Below, piece by piece: positions 8,677 to 21,789 of a stretch of 64,000 nucleotides of DNA. Source of the DNA: Fennellomyces sp. T-0311 (Eukaryota; Mucoromycota; Mucoromycetes; Mucorales; Lichtheimiaceae); NCBI GenBank assembly GCA_025266875.1, contig JALLLT010000035.1:62001-126000 (forward strand), written 5' to 3'. Position numbers and translations under genes: made by a program. Numbering within the stretch: position 1 is the first letter of the stretch; every line of letters starts with the position of its first letter. The notes beneath the pieces were generated by a model. It saw nothing but the letters and a program-made list of their open reading frames with translations, did no database searches and was not told the DNA's origin.

Positions 8677-10454
8677 TAAATTCAACCGATCAGTGCCATG
8701 CCAAGGTTTACTTATGCCTTGCTAATTTTACCACTCATGCAAAATCGTCCGTAAAACTGTCAAACACAAAGAAAAGCGGAAAGAGAAAGAGCTCGTCACG
8801 TTATTAAACCGCGTCCTCTTTTTTGGGCTCCAGTACTCTGCTTGTTTTGCTTCCTCCTCGTTTCAAGTCACTCGACGTATCAATACACGGAGTTCGCGAA
8901 TGTGTCTGCTTTACAAAGAAAAATGATGCCCCACGCGATTCTCTTATGTACTGATGGTAAGGGAACAATAACCAAAGGCACGCGTTACCCAATCGGATCG
9001 CCACAAACAATAGGCTTGTCACACAGACTACTATGCGCTCAAGATATCAAAGATCGATCATCTTGGTTTATCTGAACAATTCTTGCAAGCGAAGTTTGGC
9101 AAGGTTCAGAGAAGTATGGGTGTTGGCGCCCTGACTGAGACCTGGGAACTTTTTCTTGATCCGACATTCTTGAGGCAGCTTTTTTTTCTCAGCGTGGGAC
9201 TCTATGGTTTCCTTGAAATGCTGTCCTCGATAAGCCCTTTAAAAGCATAGACATTCGAACCCTGCATGAGCGTCACAAATTCAAGATGCATTTGACTACG
9301 GTTCGTCATGGCAACGTGAAACACCCACTTTGTCACCATCGTTTCATCCTTTCTAACCGTACGAACTGACAAAAGCTCGTTGTTATCATGAGTCAAACCT
9401 CAACGTACGCCCACTTGAAACGCAATACGGTCGCCCACGCGCATGCAATGATGTCGGGTCCGATCGATTCGTCGCTCAGCCTTTTGATGAGTACAGTCGA
9501 AAATGTGGTCAACTGAAGTCCTTGGACACCAAGGGATCCTTCCCAACCTTGTCCGGTTGACGCATCAGCCAGGGTCCGCCACAGTGTGACCTTTTGCATG
9601 AATCTGTCGCTGTGGATTGACAATTATGCATCTCGGTGCATGCGCCACTCACTGTTGTCCCGGTCATGATGCGACGCACCAGCCATGAGTAAAAGGCTGC
9701 TAGCAATGCATATAGAGCGTGAAGATTCCCTTTTTCGTTTTTGGTAACCGAGAGTGGCACACACACACACACACAGAGAACGATCGGTACAAGGATTCAG
9801 CACGGTATTATGTAATACAGAAAGCAAGTTTAATTAAAAAAAGAAAGCAAACTGGTGGCCATCATGTGATCCACTGTTTACGTTTGACACGGTACGCCAC
9901 TTTGCTGTATCTACAAGCCATCTCGTGAATTGGTGCGTATGCAAGCCTTGCCAAGACGTAGTAAGGTGCAAGGCATGGTTGATGGGCTGGATGCTGTCCA
10001 GGTCAAAAGGGACACACTTCTGAGCGGCTGAACATTCTTGCGGGAGGCGATTGAAAAAAGAAAGTTCGGATCAGCTTGCGTCCTGTCACCATCTAAAAAG
10101 TGATAGATCGAACGCCGGGGATACGCTTCCAAGTAAACTCGACACTAGCATTAGAATCGCTCCCCCGTTGCTTGCAAGATGGCACTCAATTTAAGAGCAA
10201 AAAGTGCAAGGGGGAGGCGGGTGGGCATGAGTGTGGACGGATTTACAAAGGATGTGTGCACTGATCGTCGACTTTCATTCGGCGTTTTCGGTGAGCTGGA
10301 GATCCGTGCCTTGGGCTGGTGTAACACAGGTGTCTTTGATCATTGGCTAGTGACGAAGTTTTCTAGGCCTGCGAGGCTCCTCTTTAACCCAAGTCCCCAA
10401 CAAAAAAAATAGCCCTCCTTCTCTCTCTTTCTTTTTCTTTCTTTCTCTTAAACC
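8677..10454. other. Intergenic region with weak exon-like fragments
   Basis: About 1.8 kb between two divergent genes. On the minus strand about 9200-9740 there are short open stretches with plausible splice signals, for example LHALYALLAAFYSWLVRRIM (about 9660-9720), then a GTGAGT..CGACAG intron, then VTLWRTLADASTG and later KWVFHVAMTNRSQMHLEF. They do not join into one convincing frame and no family is assigned. A short CA-repeat tract (about 9759-9774) lies upstream. CT-rich DNA at 10415-10447 just before the next ATG is a typical fungal core-promoter feature. Confidence 0.35.
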
Positions 10455-13400
10455 ATGACTGGAGGACGCGTGCTATGTGCTTCTCTGTTTCTTCCGTATA
10501 CGGTCGATTTCCAAATTGCAAAGGACAAGAAATCTCGGTATACGCCATCCGCACCTGCCAACAATCCACCACCGCCAGTCGTACCGACAGCACAGCTTGA
10601 ACCCAATAACTTGATTGACAGTTTGCAGCAGCAACAAGCACCACCCGCCGCGCTTCCCAAAACGCAAGAGGAAGCCGTATTCGACTTTCGAAAACCCGAG
10701 CAACTTGTCCAACCCAAAAGCAAAGCGCAACGAGAACAGGACTTGCGACGACTACCGCAACTTCAAGTTCTGCACCACAAACGCAACAACTCGATCGACA
10801 GTCCAAGTGTGTTTGACGAAGCGCCATGGACTGTCAAGCCATGCATTGCCGGAAATATTGGATTGCACAATGCCATTTGCTCGATTCGCGATCAACTGGA
10901 CAAAAAGTGCATGTGGATAGGTACGCTGGGTATGCCCACAGATCCATTGTCGCAGAGCACGCGAGGAAAGATCCGATCTACCATGATCATGGACTACGAT
11001 TCGTACCCGGTGATGGCTTCAGACACAGAATTCGAAGGCCATTACAATCGATATTGCAAACAGGTGAGCCATCCTTTTTTTTCGGCTGCCCTCCCATGCA
11101 TCCAAGCTGACATTTTTCTGCCAAGGTTCTGTGGCCATACTTTCATTACGTGGTTCAGGATGACCTGCAGAACATGATGTATCAGGATGATGCGTACGAG
11201 GCCTATGTGGCGCTCAACCAGCGATTTGCAGACGTCATGGTCGAGCAGTATCAGGAGGGGGATATTTGTAAGTGGATTGATCAGATAACGGCCGAGTGGA
11301 TCTGACGGATGAGCGCTAGTGTGGGTCAACGACTACCACTTGATGCTGTTGCCCGGCATGTTGCGAAAAAAGTTGCCCAACGCCATCATCGGCTTCTTCT
11401 TGCACATTCCTTTCCCCAGCTCGGAACTGTTTCGCTGCCTGCCCAGTAAGTCTTGATGTGCGTGTTTGCGTGGATGGATGATTGATCTTGGGTTGTCAAG
11501 CACGAAAGCAGCTTCTGGAGGGCATGCTGGAGGCGGATCTGATTGGATTCCAAACATATTCCTTCGCGCGACACTTCCTGCAAACATGCTCTCGTATCCT
11601 TTCCCTCGACGCCACACCGTCGGGGATTCAGATGGACTCTCATTACGTTTCGGTCGGAATATACCCCATCGGCATTGATATTAATGCGCTAAACAAAAAG
11701 AGGTTAGACTCAGCTGCAGCACACACAGCGTCCCTGCTTCTTAACACTTCATTACACTACGCAACAGATCCGCTCCAGAGGTGCTGCGGTCCATCGACAT
11801 GCTTCGAGAAAAGTACGCGGGAAAGAAACTCATTGTGGCCCGCGACAAGCTGGACTACATCAAGGGTGTGCGCCAGAAACTGCTGGCCTTTGAACAGTTC
11901 CTGGTGCGTCATCCGGAGTGGCGCGGAAAGGTACCAGAGCTTAATTTTTTTTTCGCGGCAGTGTATGTATCATTGCGCGCTGACACATCCAATGTAGGTT
12001 GTTTTGATACAGATTGCACTGTCCACCGCCGAAAAGAACGAATTGCGCGCGCATATCACTGATGTAGTGTCGCGGGTCAATTCGAAATTCAGCAATATTT
12101 CCTATCAACCCATCGTCTTTCTCCACCAAGATATTTCGTTTTCCCAGTACTTGGCACTACTCACCGCCGCAGACGCCTCGTTGATTACCCCGTTGCGGGA
12201 TGGCATGAATCTCACCTCGCACGAGTATATCGTATGCCAAGAGAACAACCATGGCCCCTTGATCCTCAGTGAGGTATGGCATTGTGCAATGTATTTCCCG
12301 GATCTTGTCTAATTTGAGCATACAGTTCACCGGTACCTACGGAAGTTTCGGTGCCTGCCTTCGCGTCAATCCATGGGACTATCGAGTATGTGCATATCAA
12401 TGCGTGTCGTTCGGGCCTGTACTGACCACCCGCGCTTGAAGCAAGTAGGAAACGCCATCCATGAAGCATTATCCATGAGCGAGGAGGAGAAGGCCGGACG
12501 ATGGAAGGAGCTGTATAAGAGCATAGTGACGAATTCCGGTAAGATGTGCATCGAGTCGAGTGTTCTATCCGGTGCTCACAACCCATGGACGGATTAGCGC
12601 AAAACTATGCCAGCAGCATCATTTCTGAGCTGTCAAAGGTTATAACCCATTGAATGACATCGTTATACTTTTTGCAGTAGCTGACAGAAAATACTGTACC
12701 AGATTCGCAGCGACGAAATGCATCGAATGCCCGCCCAAATTCCCTTGCTTGATCTGGACCATGTCATGGAACTTTTCAAGGCGAGCAAGAACCCATTGTT
12801 TCTCTTTGATTACGGCGGTACCCTTGTGCCGCACGGCAAGGCTGCAGGAGCCAATGATTTGGATCGATTGACCGAGTTACTGACCAAGCTCACCCAAAAG
12901 AGCGCCGTATACGTTATTTCGGGCCGGACGCGACCCAACATTGAACGGGATCTGGGAAGTATTCCAAACTTGGGATTAAGTGCCGAAAACGGATACCATA
13001 TCAAATTGCGCGACGAAGAGTGGGAGCAGATGCATGCCAACGTGGACCTGTCGTGGATGCCCGCTGTAAAGGAGGTGGGTGTATCTTTCCAACACACATC
13101 GCAGTAGCTCACACAAACCAACGCTTTACTAGATATTCCAATACTACACTGAACGGACTCCCGGCTCCACCGTGGAAACCAAGGACATTTCCATTGTTTG
13201 GGTAAGTTGATTCATCTTTTGCATGTGGTGAGCTTAAGGCCAATGATTCGCTTGAATAGCACTATCGGGCATCTACTGTGGGACAAGATGCACAGTTTGC
13301 GTAAGTTGGCAGAACCCCAGCGCACGCCCACTGGCTAGATCTGACGTCTTTTCGTTTAGGAAATGGCAAGCTGCAGAGTGTCAAAACCATATTGCCGATT

Positions 13401-13693
13401 CAGTCAACAAGAACTTTGCTGTCCATGCAGTGACCGGAAAGACAACCATCGAAGTCCTTCCGCACGATATTAACAAGAGTGCCATCGCCAATCGCATTCT
13501 TCAAGAAATCCAACCTGATTTTGTCCTGTCCATTGGCGACGACCGAATGGACGAAGACATGTTTTCATTTCTCAACAAACAAAAAATACCCAATGTCATT
13601 ACTTGCACCGTGGGTCCGCGCAGTACAGAGGCAAAGTACTTTGTGCCCAATGTACAGAGCGTGTATAAAACATTGGAAGCATTTACAAACTAG
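10455..13693 (+). CDS. Tps2/Tsl1-like trehalose-6-phosphate synthase/phosphatase complex protein, 843 aa
   Basis: Thirteen exons: 10455-11063, 11126-11267, 11320-11445, 11501-11702, 11768-11930, 11998-12273, 12326-12385, 12442-12538, 12598-12638, 12703-13074, 13133-13201, 13260-13300, 13360-13693. An N-terminal linker is followed by a GT20 domain (WVNDYHLMLLPG, GFFLHIPFPSSE, KLDYIKGVRQKL, RDGMNLTSHEY) and a C-terminal HAD trehalose-phosphatase domain (LFLFDYGGTLVP, VISGR, SIGDDRMDEDMF). In the GT20 part most ligand residues remain, but the usual Arg of RLDYIKG is Lys. In the phosphatase DxDxT motif the second Asp is Gly (DYGGT), so phosphatase activity is doubtful. Architecture fits Tps2/Tps3/Tsl1; a regulatory role in the trehalose complex is inferred. 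Confidence 0.93.
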
Positions 13694-13964
13694 ACAGTAC
13701 AACTCTCTTGCGTGTTTGACATATATTACTTGCATTATTCTATTAAAATGGCATTTCTCTTCCACGTTTAGCAAATCACATTGTCCACCGATACCTACTT
13801 GTTGTAATGCATAACCCGTAACGTAGATCAGTCGACTCATCTTTTGCTGCCTACGTATAAAACAAACGCAAGTCAGTCTCGGTGAGCGGTGCGTATATGT
13901 GCCAGAAAACCGCTGGTAACGCAACCTTTATCAGAGCCAGGTACTGGTTTGTAAACGCATGACA

Positions 13965-14210
13965 AGTTTCTAGATATTCCATGCACTGAATACTCCAACA
14001 CGGAGTCGCATGTGGCGCTTTTGAAGGTTAATGATTTGCTTCTGTTATGAATTGATAAATCGAGCATCTGCTGTAGGACAAGATGCCCAGCAGCATTGCA
14101 GTTTAGGAAGCTGTCCAATGCCAAAAAAAAATTGGGACGTACCATTTCTGTCAATAAGCAACTGTTCATGCAGTAACGGTAACATCGATTAATATAAGCT
14201 TTATTCGCAT
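13965..14210 (+). pseudogene. Decayed duplicate of exons 11-13 of the trehalose gene
   Basis: Starting at CTAGATATTCCA the sequence follows 13131-13440 of the upstream gene, including intron sequence (GCATGTGG..AATGATT.GCTT), the exon 12 block (GCATCTGCTGTAGGACAAGATGC versus GCATCTACTGTGGGACAAGATGC) and part of exon 13 (TTCATGCAGTAACGG versus TCCATGCAGTGACCG). It has many substitutions and deletions. Because intron bases are retained, it derives from DNA duplication and not from an mRNA copy. No function expected. Confidence 0.75.
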
Positions 14211-15185
14211 CAGTGAGACAACTGTTTTCTCGTAATGCTACGTGACCGGATCACATCAGCAAGCCATACTATTACCCAGCTTTTAGCTATACATCTCCAA
14301 GCCTCAAAATGCAAGAGATACCACATGTCCTTGCTTGCGCCGCTCGGGTGGAGTGCTCAAATACCTAACTTTCAGGTACATTAAGCTTCAAATCTCGCAG
14401 ACCAAAACAAAACATGATTCTCTGTTTTTCCAAATATACGCTTATAGATATAAAAGTGGGTTTTTTCTGCCAATTCGGCGGCTACCATTACCGTTCACAT
14501 TTCCTCTGATATGGTTTTAGAGTATTACTGCGTTGTTCCTACATTTCCTCGCTTTCTTTTCGAGAAAAAAAAGCTGTGTAAATGACTTGTTTTGGACCTG
14601 ACCTGTAACACCTCCCATTGCCAATATGATACGACAGTGGCTGCACGTGGATGCAGGAATCGGCATGGCTGGCGTTACACCATGAAGCTTCGATGGTCAC
14701 CGGAAATAGATTCTCTTGCTACCGGTGATCGCATTTAGCAATGTCGCGACTTGTCACTACCGATTATTAAAAAGCCTAAATAATGGTTCAATACTAGATG
14801 ACCGACGTAGAAACGGTTAAAGATTATTGTTCTCTTTAAGATGAAACTAATCTTTCGAAACAAGCGTAGCCCGAGTGATATTGATATTGGCATACATCAC
14901 AGGTGGAGTAAAGAGCCAGATTATAGGATTTTCCCAAACGTAGATGATTGTTTCTTTTTCCAACGAAATAGGAATATATATAGAGGTAACAATAACGTTA
15001 TTGGAAGAGTCCAAGATTTTAAGATGAACATGCGCACTAGACTATGCAAAATGATTGGCTACGGTGAGTTGTCCACGTTGTCAAACGCTGCGTGTACCCG
15101 TAAAAGTATAGTCTTGCTCGCCATGCGAGCTAAAACTTTCCTTCTCTCTTTTACCCTCTCTTTTTTTAAATATATTTTACAATAG
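14211..15185. other. Intergenic, no gene seen
   Basis: No coding signal beyond short random ORFs. The last 60 bases before the ATG at 15186 are pyrimidine-rich (TTCCTTCTCTCTTTTACCCTC), consistent with the promoter of the PH/LRR gene. Confidence 0.5.
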
Positions 15186-18100
15186 ATGCAGCAGCATTAT
15201 ACGCACCAACAACGCCCACATTACGTGAATAAACCGGATGGCGCAATAGCGTAAGTTTCACCCTTTCTTTTACTCTGTATCTTTGTCTCACTGTTTTCAA
15301 CAAAGTAACGATATGACATTATCATCCACTCGGACACAAGGATCAATCATATCATCAGCGTCATCGGCTTCCTCGGGCGGATCAATCCACCATGCTACAC
15401 TTATCAAATCTGACGGATACTCACCATCGCTCACGGCGTTTTATCAAAAGCCCCATGACAACACACCAAGAAGCTCCTCGGATATTGTCTCTGACGTTGC
15501 ATCCGATCTGGACTATTCGATGTACCGGACCCACTCGCTGCCTGAAATACGACCAGTAGGACGTCAACAACACGTGGTGCATTCGGGAGAAGTGATGCTG
15601 CACGAAAAACCGGACAGCGGCAAACTGCAGCTTTTGCCAATGAAGAAAAGCAAGCGAGTGTATTTGGTTTTGACCGACACGTGTCTGCTCCAATTCAAAT
15701 CGTCCGCCAAGGCACGCACAACAGATCTCGGAAAAGTGGCAAGCAAAGATGCGTTGCTGCAACTCAACTCGATTTTCGCCGTTCATGTCCTGACCACGGC
15801 CTCTGAGAGTCATACATTGCGGATCGAGTATATCATCGATGACCAACGGACTTCCGCTATACTGATCCAAGTGGATTCAGTGCACGCGTTGAAGGAATGG
15901 ACCGCACTGCTGCGGAAATCCATTCGCCAAATCTCTTCAACGTTTCTGTTGTCGGCTTCTGAACGGTACTCGGCCATCGACCGTGTCAAGAAACAAAATG
16001 ATGTGCAGGAAGATATGGCGTTTTTCAAGATTGTTTTCAAGGAGAAACGTCGACAAAGCACAAACGATCTGGTTCCAAAAGAAGTTCATGTTACGGTCAT
16101 TCTGGCGATCGGCAAATACAGTTTTTATCTTTTGCCCTCGGCTTCCGGAGCATTGATCCATTCGGCTCAGGAGAATGACAAGAAGAGATCGACGACGGGC
16201 CCAGCATTGGAACGTGATCGATATGGATTACTTGCTGTCAGCCATATCGAATACGAAAATGCCGATGATACGTTCAAAGTCTGGGTTCGGCAGATCGGAA
16301 AACCCAACCTGCCATTGTCGTTGGCGTCTACCTGGTGCGAGCAGATCATTCAAAAGCTCAGACAAGCAATCGATTCCTTGGCTCCCATACGGTGTACGTA
16401 TACCTTGCGGCTTCCCGACCATCTTCAACAATCGGCGGTAGTGCCACTGACGTGCGCCTCGTCGTATTTTCATCAAGCAAAGGTCGCCAAAGATGCCCAG
16501 AGCGATGATCCCGACTTTGATGAACAGTTTTTGCAATTCGAATTGGTCCTCCATGCCCATTGCGCCGCGTTGAATTTGAACAAGGCGCGGCTGTTTTACG
16601 ATGTATCCGGTCCGATGGATGCCAAACGATTGGTGCTGTTGCCACCCAACGCGATCAATCAAAGCGCCGACACCTACAGCAAATATGAACTGATCGCTTT
16701 GCTTCGGTCTGTATGGCACAATGTAAGCGAGATGATGTATTCCTTATTTAATATGCTCTGACAATTACTTGCCGCAGCCATTCTTCCAACAAGTCAACTT
16801 TTCCCATCATTCCTTGGAAGAACTAGACAAACGGCCTGAACAAGATGGCTGGTCACGACATCCACGATCCAACAAATCATACACCATATTGGCCAACGAA
16901 CTCTATGCAATACTCATCGACACACCGACCTTGCGCAAAATCGACTTGACAGACTGTCACATTGGTACGAACCAAAGCTCAAGTTGGACGTTTCTCGGCA
17001 CCGCGTTGCAGGAAAAGGACATTCCACTGGACCAAATTGCCATTGGCAAAAACGCCATGTCATCGATCGATATTCAAGAATTCGTCAATGGTCTGCATGT
17101 TTCCAAAGGACTGAGTCATTTGGATATGCATGATATGAATTTAAATGCGAGACAAATGGAACAAGTCATATCCACATTGCTCAGTTACGCTCCGGAACGA
17201 TTGACATTTCTGGACGTATCGTACGCTACCAGTATGCCAAGCGTGTCTCCTGGTTTAGTTGAGGCGATCTTGATAAGATGCACTCATTTGCGCGTCCTGC
17301 GACTTGGTGGGCATTGTGGATTGAAATTTGGTGAATTGTTGTTCAAGCGCGAAGCGCCATTGACCGAATTGGATATGAGCAATATACAACATACCGACGA
17401 CGACGTGTTACAGTTGACCCAATGGATCCGAAGTAGTCAAGAACGTCGCGTGTTAGGTCTCAATAGCTGCGGATTGCACGGCGGCCATTTGCGAACGATC
17501 ATGGAGGCTATTAGCCAAAGCACCAATACACATTTGAGTTTCAGCGGCAACCCCGTTCTCAAAGACGTTGTTTATTTGCCTAAATTGTTTCCGGTGTTCA
17601 TGCAAGCTACCAGAGGCCCGACGTCCCTGGCTTTAGGTCGTATCGAATGGGAGGAAAGCACAATTCGTGAACTATTCGATTGCTTGCGCGATAATCAAAC
17701 GTTGATTCGCTTGGATATGGCCGAAAGTGGCTTTGTCCTGGGAACAGATCAGTTATCATATGATACCGTTCGGGTCTTGACACGCTTGCTTGAACGCAAT
17801 GCCACCCTCAAGGAACTCTCCTTCAAGTCAAGTGCTCCTCTCTTGGGCAAGGCTATAACTCAAGCATTGGTGGGACTCAAATTGAATCGATCATTGGAGC
17901 GACTGGACTTGACAAACTTGAGTATGGGTGATCCAGGTGCTGAGGCTTTAGCAGATGCTTTACAGAGGAATAAAACTTTGCACAGTATAGAAATCGATGG
18001 CAATAAGGTAAAAGTCGTTAGTTTATGAATATATGTATGTATATTCACCAAAACCCAACCCTGGAATAGATTTCAATTCAAGGATTCCGCGCATTGAGTG

Positions 18101-18852
18101 GAGCTTTATCAAAATCTACCGTCATTGAACTATCCCGACCATACAAGGACTTGCGGTACCAATTGCAAACATTACGAGAAACCATTGCCGGACTTATCCA
18201 AAGCGAAAACGAGATGCAATGGTTCATCATTCATTCAACACAAGCCAGTGAAACCAAACGCACGCGAGCTCAACTCCAAATGCAAAATCAAGCCAGACGA
18301 TCCGCCGAGAGTAGTTATAGCAAGATTACCGGCGTGGTGAACAAGATGATGCAAATGGTGGAAGAGAATCACAAACAGTATAGCGTGGAACAACGACATG
18401 CCCGGACTTTGCAATTGCATGCAGAATATGCAGCAGAGGAACTGGCTATTGCTCAATTGCGTCTTCAATCCGATCAAGCTCATCATTTTTATCAACCCTC
18501 TCCGCGACATATTACACAGTCCCCATTACCTTCGCCTCCACCTCCTTGGGCAACTTCTTCATCCACTCCCACATCGTCTTCTCGATACCGTGAAAACAGT
18601 ATTGCAAACATACCCGACTATTCATCTTATTCCCCCGGAGGATCCGCTATACGAAGAAGCAGTACACTTTCTAGTAGCGATAGCTATTCGTTTCATTCAT
18701 CGTCAATGGAATCTCCAACACGTCCCCCTCCCCGACGACGTTATGCAACTTCACCATCCATTAGCGAACACGAGTTTGATCATCCCGGATTCACTGATGA
18801 CTTCGGTATCATTGTGAGGCAGGAACTCATTACCAGACCTACTGATCCATAG
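15186..18852 (+). CDS. PH-domain and leucine-rich-repeat protein, 1164 aa
   Basis: Four exons: 15186-15250, 15306-16722, 16778-18007, 18070-18852 (phases 2, 0, 0). The start MQQHYTHQQRPHY lies in a short first exon. A Ser-rich disordered N-terminus is followed by a PH-like domain (about residues 105-215: VMLHEKPDSGKLQLL..KRVYLVLTDTCLLQF..HALKEWTALLRKSI) and a second PH-like module (about 270-380). Then come leucine-rich repeats of ribonuclease-inhibitor type (about 500-920: LRKIDLTDCHIG, LSHLDMHDMNLN, LTELDMSNI, LERLDLTNLSMG), a coiled-coil segment (VVNKMMQMVEENHKQYSVEQ) and a Ser/Pro-rich tail. PH-LRR order resembles CARMIL-type actin regulators, so a membrane-cortex scaffold role is possible; this is inference. 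Confidence 0.85.
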
Positions 18853-18908
18853 TAATTTATACTTCGTTTTTATTTACTTATTTAACTATTTTAACGTATA
18901 TATCAGGT

Positions 18909-20885
18909 TCAATAGTAGAACCTATATTTCAACTCTTCCCATCCTTCCGGTTGCTATACATACCATGCATAAGTCTTGTAATATTTTTTTCGTATATATA
19001 TAGAGAATACTTTACCTTTACATCGGTATTGAACTGTTTTTCTTGTGCCATAATGCTTGCACATAATTGATCCCTTCGTCGATTTTCTCTTGAAAGTAAA
19101 TACCCGGTCAATGCCGAAGCAACGCCGATCAAGATGGCGCAAATCAAATTAAAACCGTTACCGAACCCTGGTTCATTCTGTTAGACTTCTTTTCTATTCA
19201 ACCCGGGTTTTTAAAATACTTGCGATAATGCGGTGCGTGTGTCGATGGATAAAGATAGGACGCAATGACACCGCCTAGATTACCAATCATGACAACCAAA
19301 GCAACAGCCACCGCTCGAATAGAAAGATCTGGATAATTGACTGCAGACCATCCTACCACAGCCGGCGCTTGCAACCCTAATCCGGCTGGAATTACAAAAA
19401 GTGATCCATAAAGTGCTTTTGTTTAAAGAAAAAATTAGTTTAATCAAGTACTTTGTTCAAGAGCAATATACTCTACCCCATCGCTCATGCAAGACCAGCA
19501 TCATCGTATAGCCAATGGTGAGAACACACGAGCTCGCTACCATCAGCTTGGCTCGACAATTCGAGTATTTCTCCGTCATGTAACCACTGATCAACACCAC
19601 AGTGATAGAAACTAAATTAGGTGGCGCCGATAACAATTGGGATGTGAGTACCGAGAATCCGAAACCTAAAGAATAAAGTTTACTATTGCACGCATAGCAT
19701 GTAAAAAATACCGCAATATTTTTTTTTACCATCAATAATAACCGGTGAAAATATGGAGAAACTTGAAAAGTTTACTGCATGCATCATGTATACAAAGGCG
19801 AACAACCAAGTCTTCCAATCGGTGAATGCCTTGGTAATAGCTTGCAGCTGAGTATATGTTGCATGTGAGGTATGTTGGGATTCCATACGAGCGTGTTGCA
19901 ATTGTTTTTGTTCAGCAGTGAGCCAGCCTACTTGGTCGATATGATCAAAGAGAGAAAAGTAGGATACCAAGCTAAGCGCAATCGTAGGAACACCTTCCAA
20001 AATAAACAAATATTGCCATCCATGCATGTTGTTTCGGCCTTCCAGAAACGAGGTCCCGTAAGCAATTGGCCCAGAGACAATACCAGAGATGGCAGACATG
20101 CATAGTAGCAGCGATACACGCATGCTGAGTTCGCGTGCTTTGTAGACTCGTGACATTTGATATAAAATGCCTGGTATATATCCACTTTCCGCTACTCTTT
20201 AAATAGCATTCAGTTTCATCTTCATCTTTTTTTCTTTGTCAATGTGTACATACCCTAACAACAATCGAGCAATGAGCATACCGGTGAAACTGGTGATAAA
20301 GCCCATCACTAATGTGATCACTATACATGCGATATTGGCAATTTTAGCGAGAAAAATAAGAATACGAAAGTGTCGATTTACCTCCCCAGACAAGCATGAT
20401 GCTCGATAACCAGATCACAGCGCTGGTTTGTTTCAAAATGACATTGGATGGCACTTCAAACATAATCTATATTCCGGGTAATCAGTGTATCTGTTTTGTA
20501 TCCGAGCAATAGAGGTATATACGTAGGTAATATAGAATGCGGAAATTACTGTGCTTAGTTGTGTTGCTGATAGCTACATGAATATTCTCTTAGAAATCTT
20601 CTATGTACTTTTTTTCACGCATTCAATGCTACCTGGAGATCATCCTGAATACCGGCCAAGCTAAATTCACGTCTGGTTACCACCGTTCGTCTATAGACAA
20701 GAAGAAGCTTACGTTGCATTTCCGAGATTTTGACGATCCAGATAATCAGTAAAATAAAAGATACAAAATAGAGGCAACATGCGTCTATCCAAAGCGCGAA
20801 CGATTTTCTTTTCTTCTTCCTTGGTAGCCGATTCGACTTCATCTACCAAAGTAGAAGACGAGTTTTCTTCTTCATTGTGATGCAT
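18909..20885 (-). CDS. MFS transporter, Dal5/allantoate-permease type, about 488 aa
   Basis: Exons (minus): 20713-20885, 20633-20660, 20523-20573, 20382-20466, 20254-20320, 19730-20196, 19477-19665, 19220-19415, 19016-19177, 18909-18953. Family signatures: ALDRRMLPLFCIFYFTDYLD with DRQNLGNA, FEVPSNVIL, the loop GVAESGYIPGILYQMSRVY, and the last helix followed by LSRENRRRDQ. Twelve membrane segments are expected; anion:cation symporters of this group carry allantoate, nicotinate, pantothenate or similar organic anions, and the substrate cannot be told here. One junction is irregular: the donor after HAPHYRK is phase 2 while the next exon (NEPGFGNGFNL) needs phase 0. The 3' end QPEGWEELKYRFYY fits the family. 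Confidence 0.85.
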
Positions 20886-21789
20886 TTTTTTTTTCGTAAA
20901 GGAAGAAAAGAGAGAGGGAGAGTTAACAGTAAAAAAGTCCAGAACAGTCGCACTCTTTTCAATAGATCGATGCTCCTATCTTGCCAGGTAAATTTGAGAC
21001 TGTCAAAACGTACCTTTCAAAGAAAGCTAGATTGGTTCCTGAAATTATTATGTAATCATAAAGCCAAATCCTTACTCATGATATTCAGTTGTTGGGAATG
21101 AATGGTTGAAGTATATTATTCCAGTTTACTACAAAGCACGCCCCAGCAGTATTCTACGGCCGAAAGTACGTTACATTAACGCGACAGTACCTCACAAAAA
21201 AAAAAATCCGACACTCCCCGGCTTCTGGTCCGGCGATTCCGAAATTACCTGAGTTTATCGACTGAAGGCAAAGACAAGCACAATCGTCTGCACTTCGTGA
21301 GAGCTTCAAATGATCATTTAACTTTCAACCTTGCAAACTTATATAGGACTGCTATGACTCGATTAATGCGGATAAGAATCGATCACCCCTTTTCTATTGC
21401 TTCTGCTGTATTCCTCATACGCGTTCCTTGTTCCAGTTTGACTCGTGCATTCCGCGAATCCAACGTATTTAACAAATCCCGCTGGGTTTCGAAGCATTAC
21501 AGTCTAATGTCGATCGACCTTACCGGCATTAACACCCAGCGGTACAGTGTACCATGAGCTTGAGCAGCAGAACACAAAGTGGGGAAAAAGTCCAGTTCAG
21601 TGGCATGCCTTACTCGAATACATGTACGATGGGATTTGATCCAATCGAATATGCCTAGCAGCAAATATCCAATTGGGAACTATAGTCTTAGAACGCGCAC
21701 ACAGCCAGTCATGATCATCAAGTAATTATGTAATCAGCCGTATTTTGTTTTTTTTTTTGTTTTGGAAAAATAATTCAACCTAAATAAGT
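20886..21789. other. Intergenic, no gene seen
   Basis: Upstream region of the MFS gene and downstream of CCT1. Contains poly-A/T tracts and one 86-codon ORF without recognisable features; no feature supported. Confidence 0.5.

Noticed and set aside
9202..9740. Possible COMM-domain-like or other small gene on the minus strand
   Set aside because: Pieces such as KWVFHVAMTNRSQMHLEF vaguely resemble a COMM domain, but the frames do not join with normal splice sites and the resemblance is weak.
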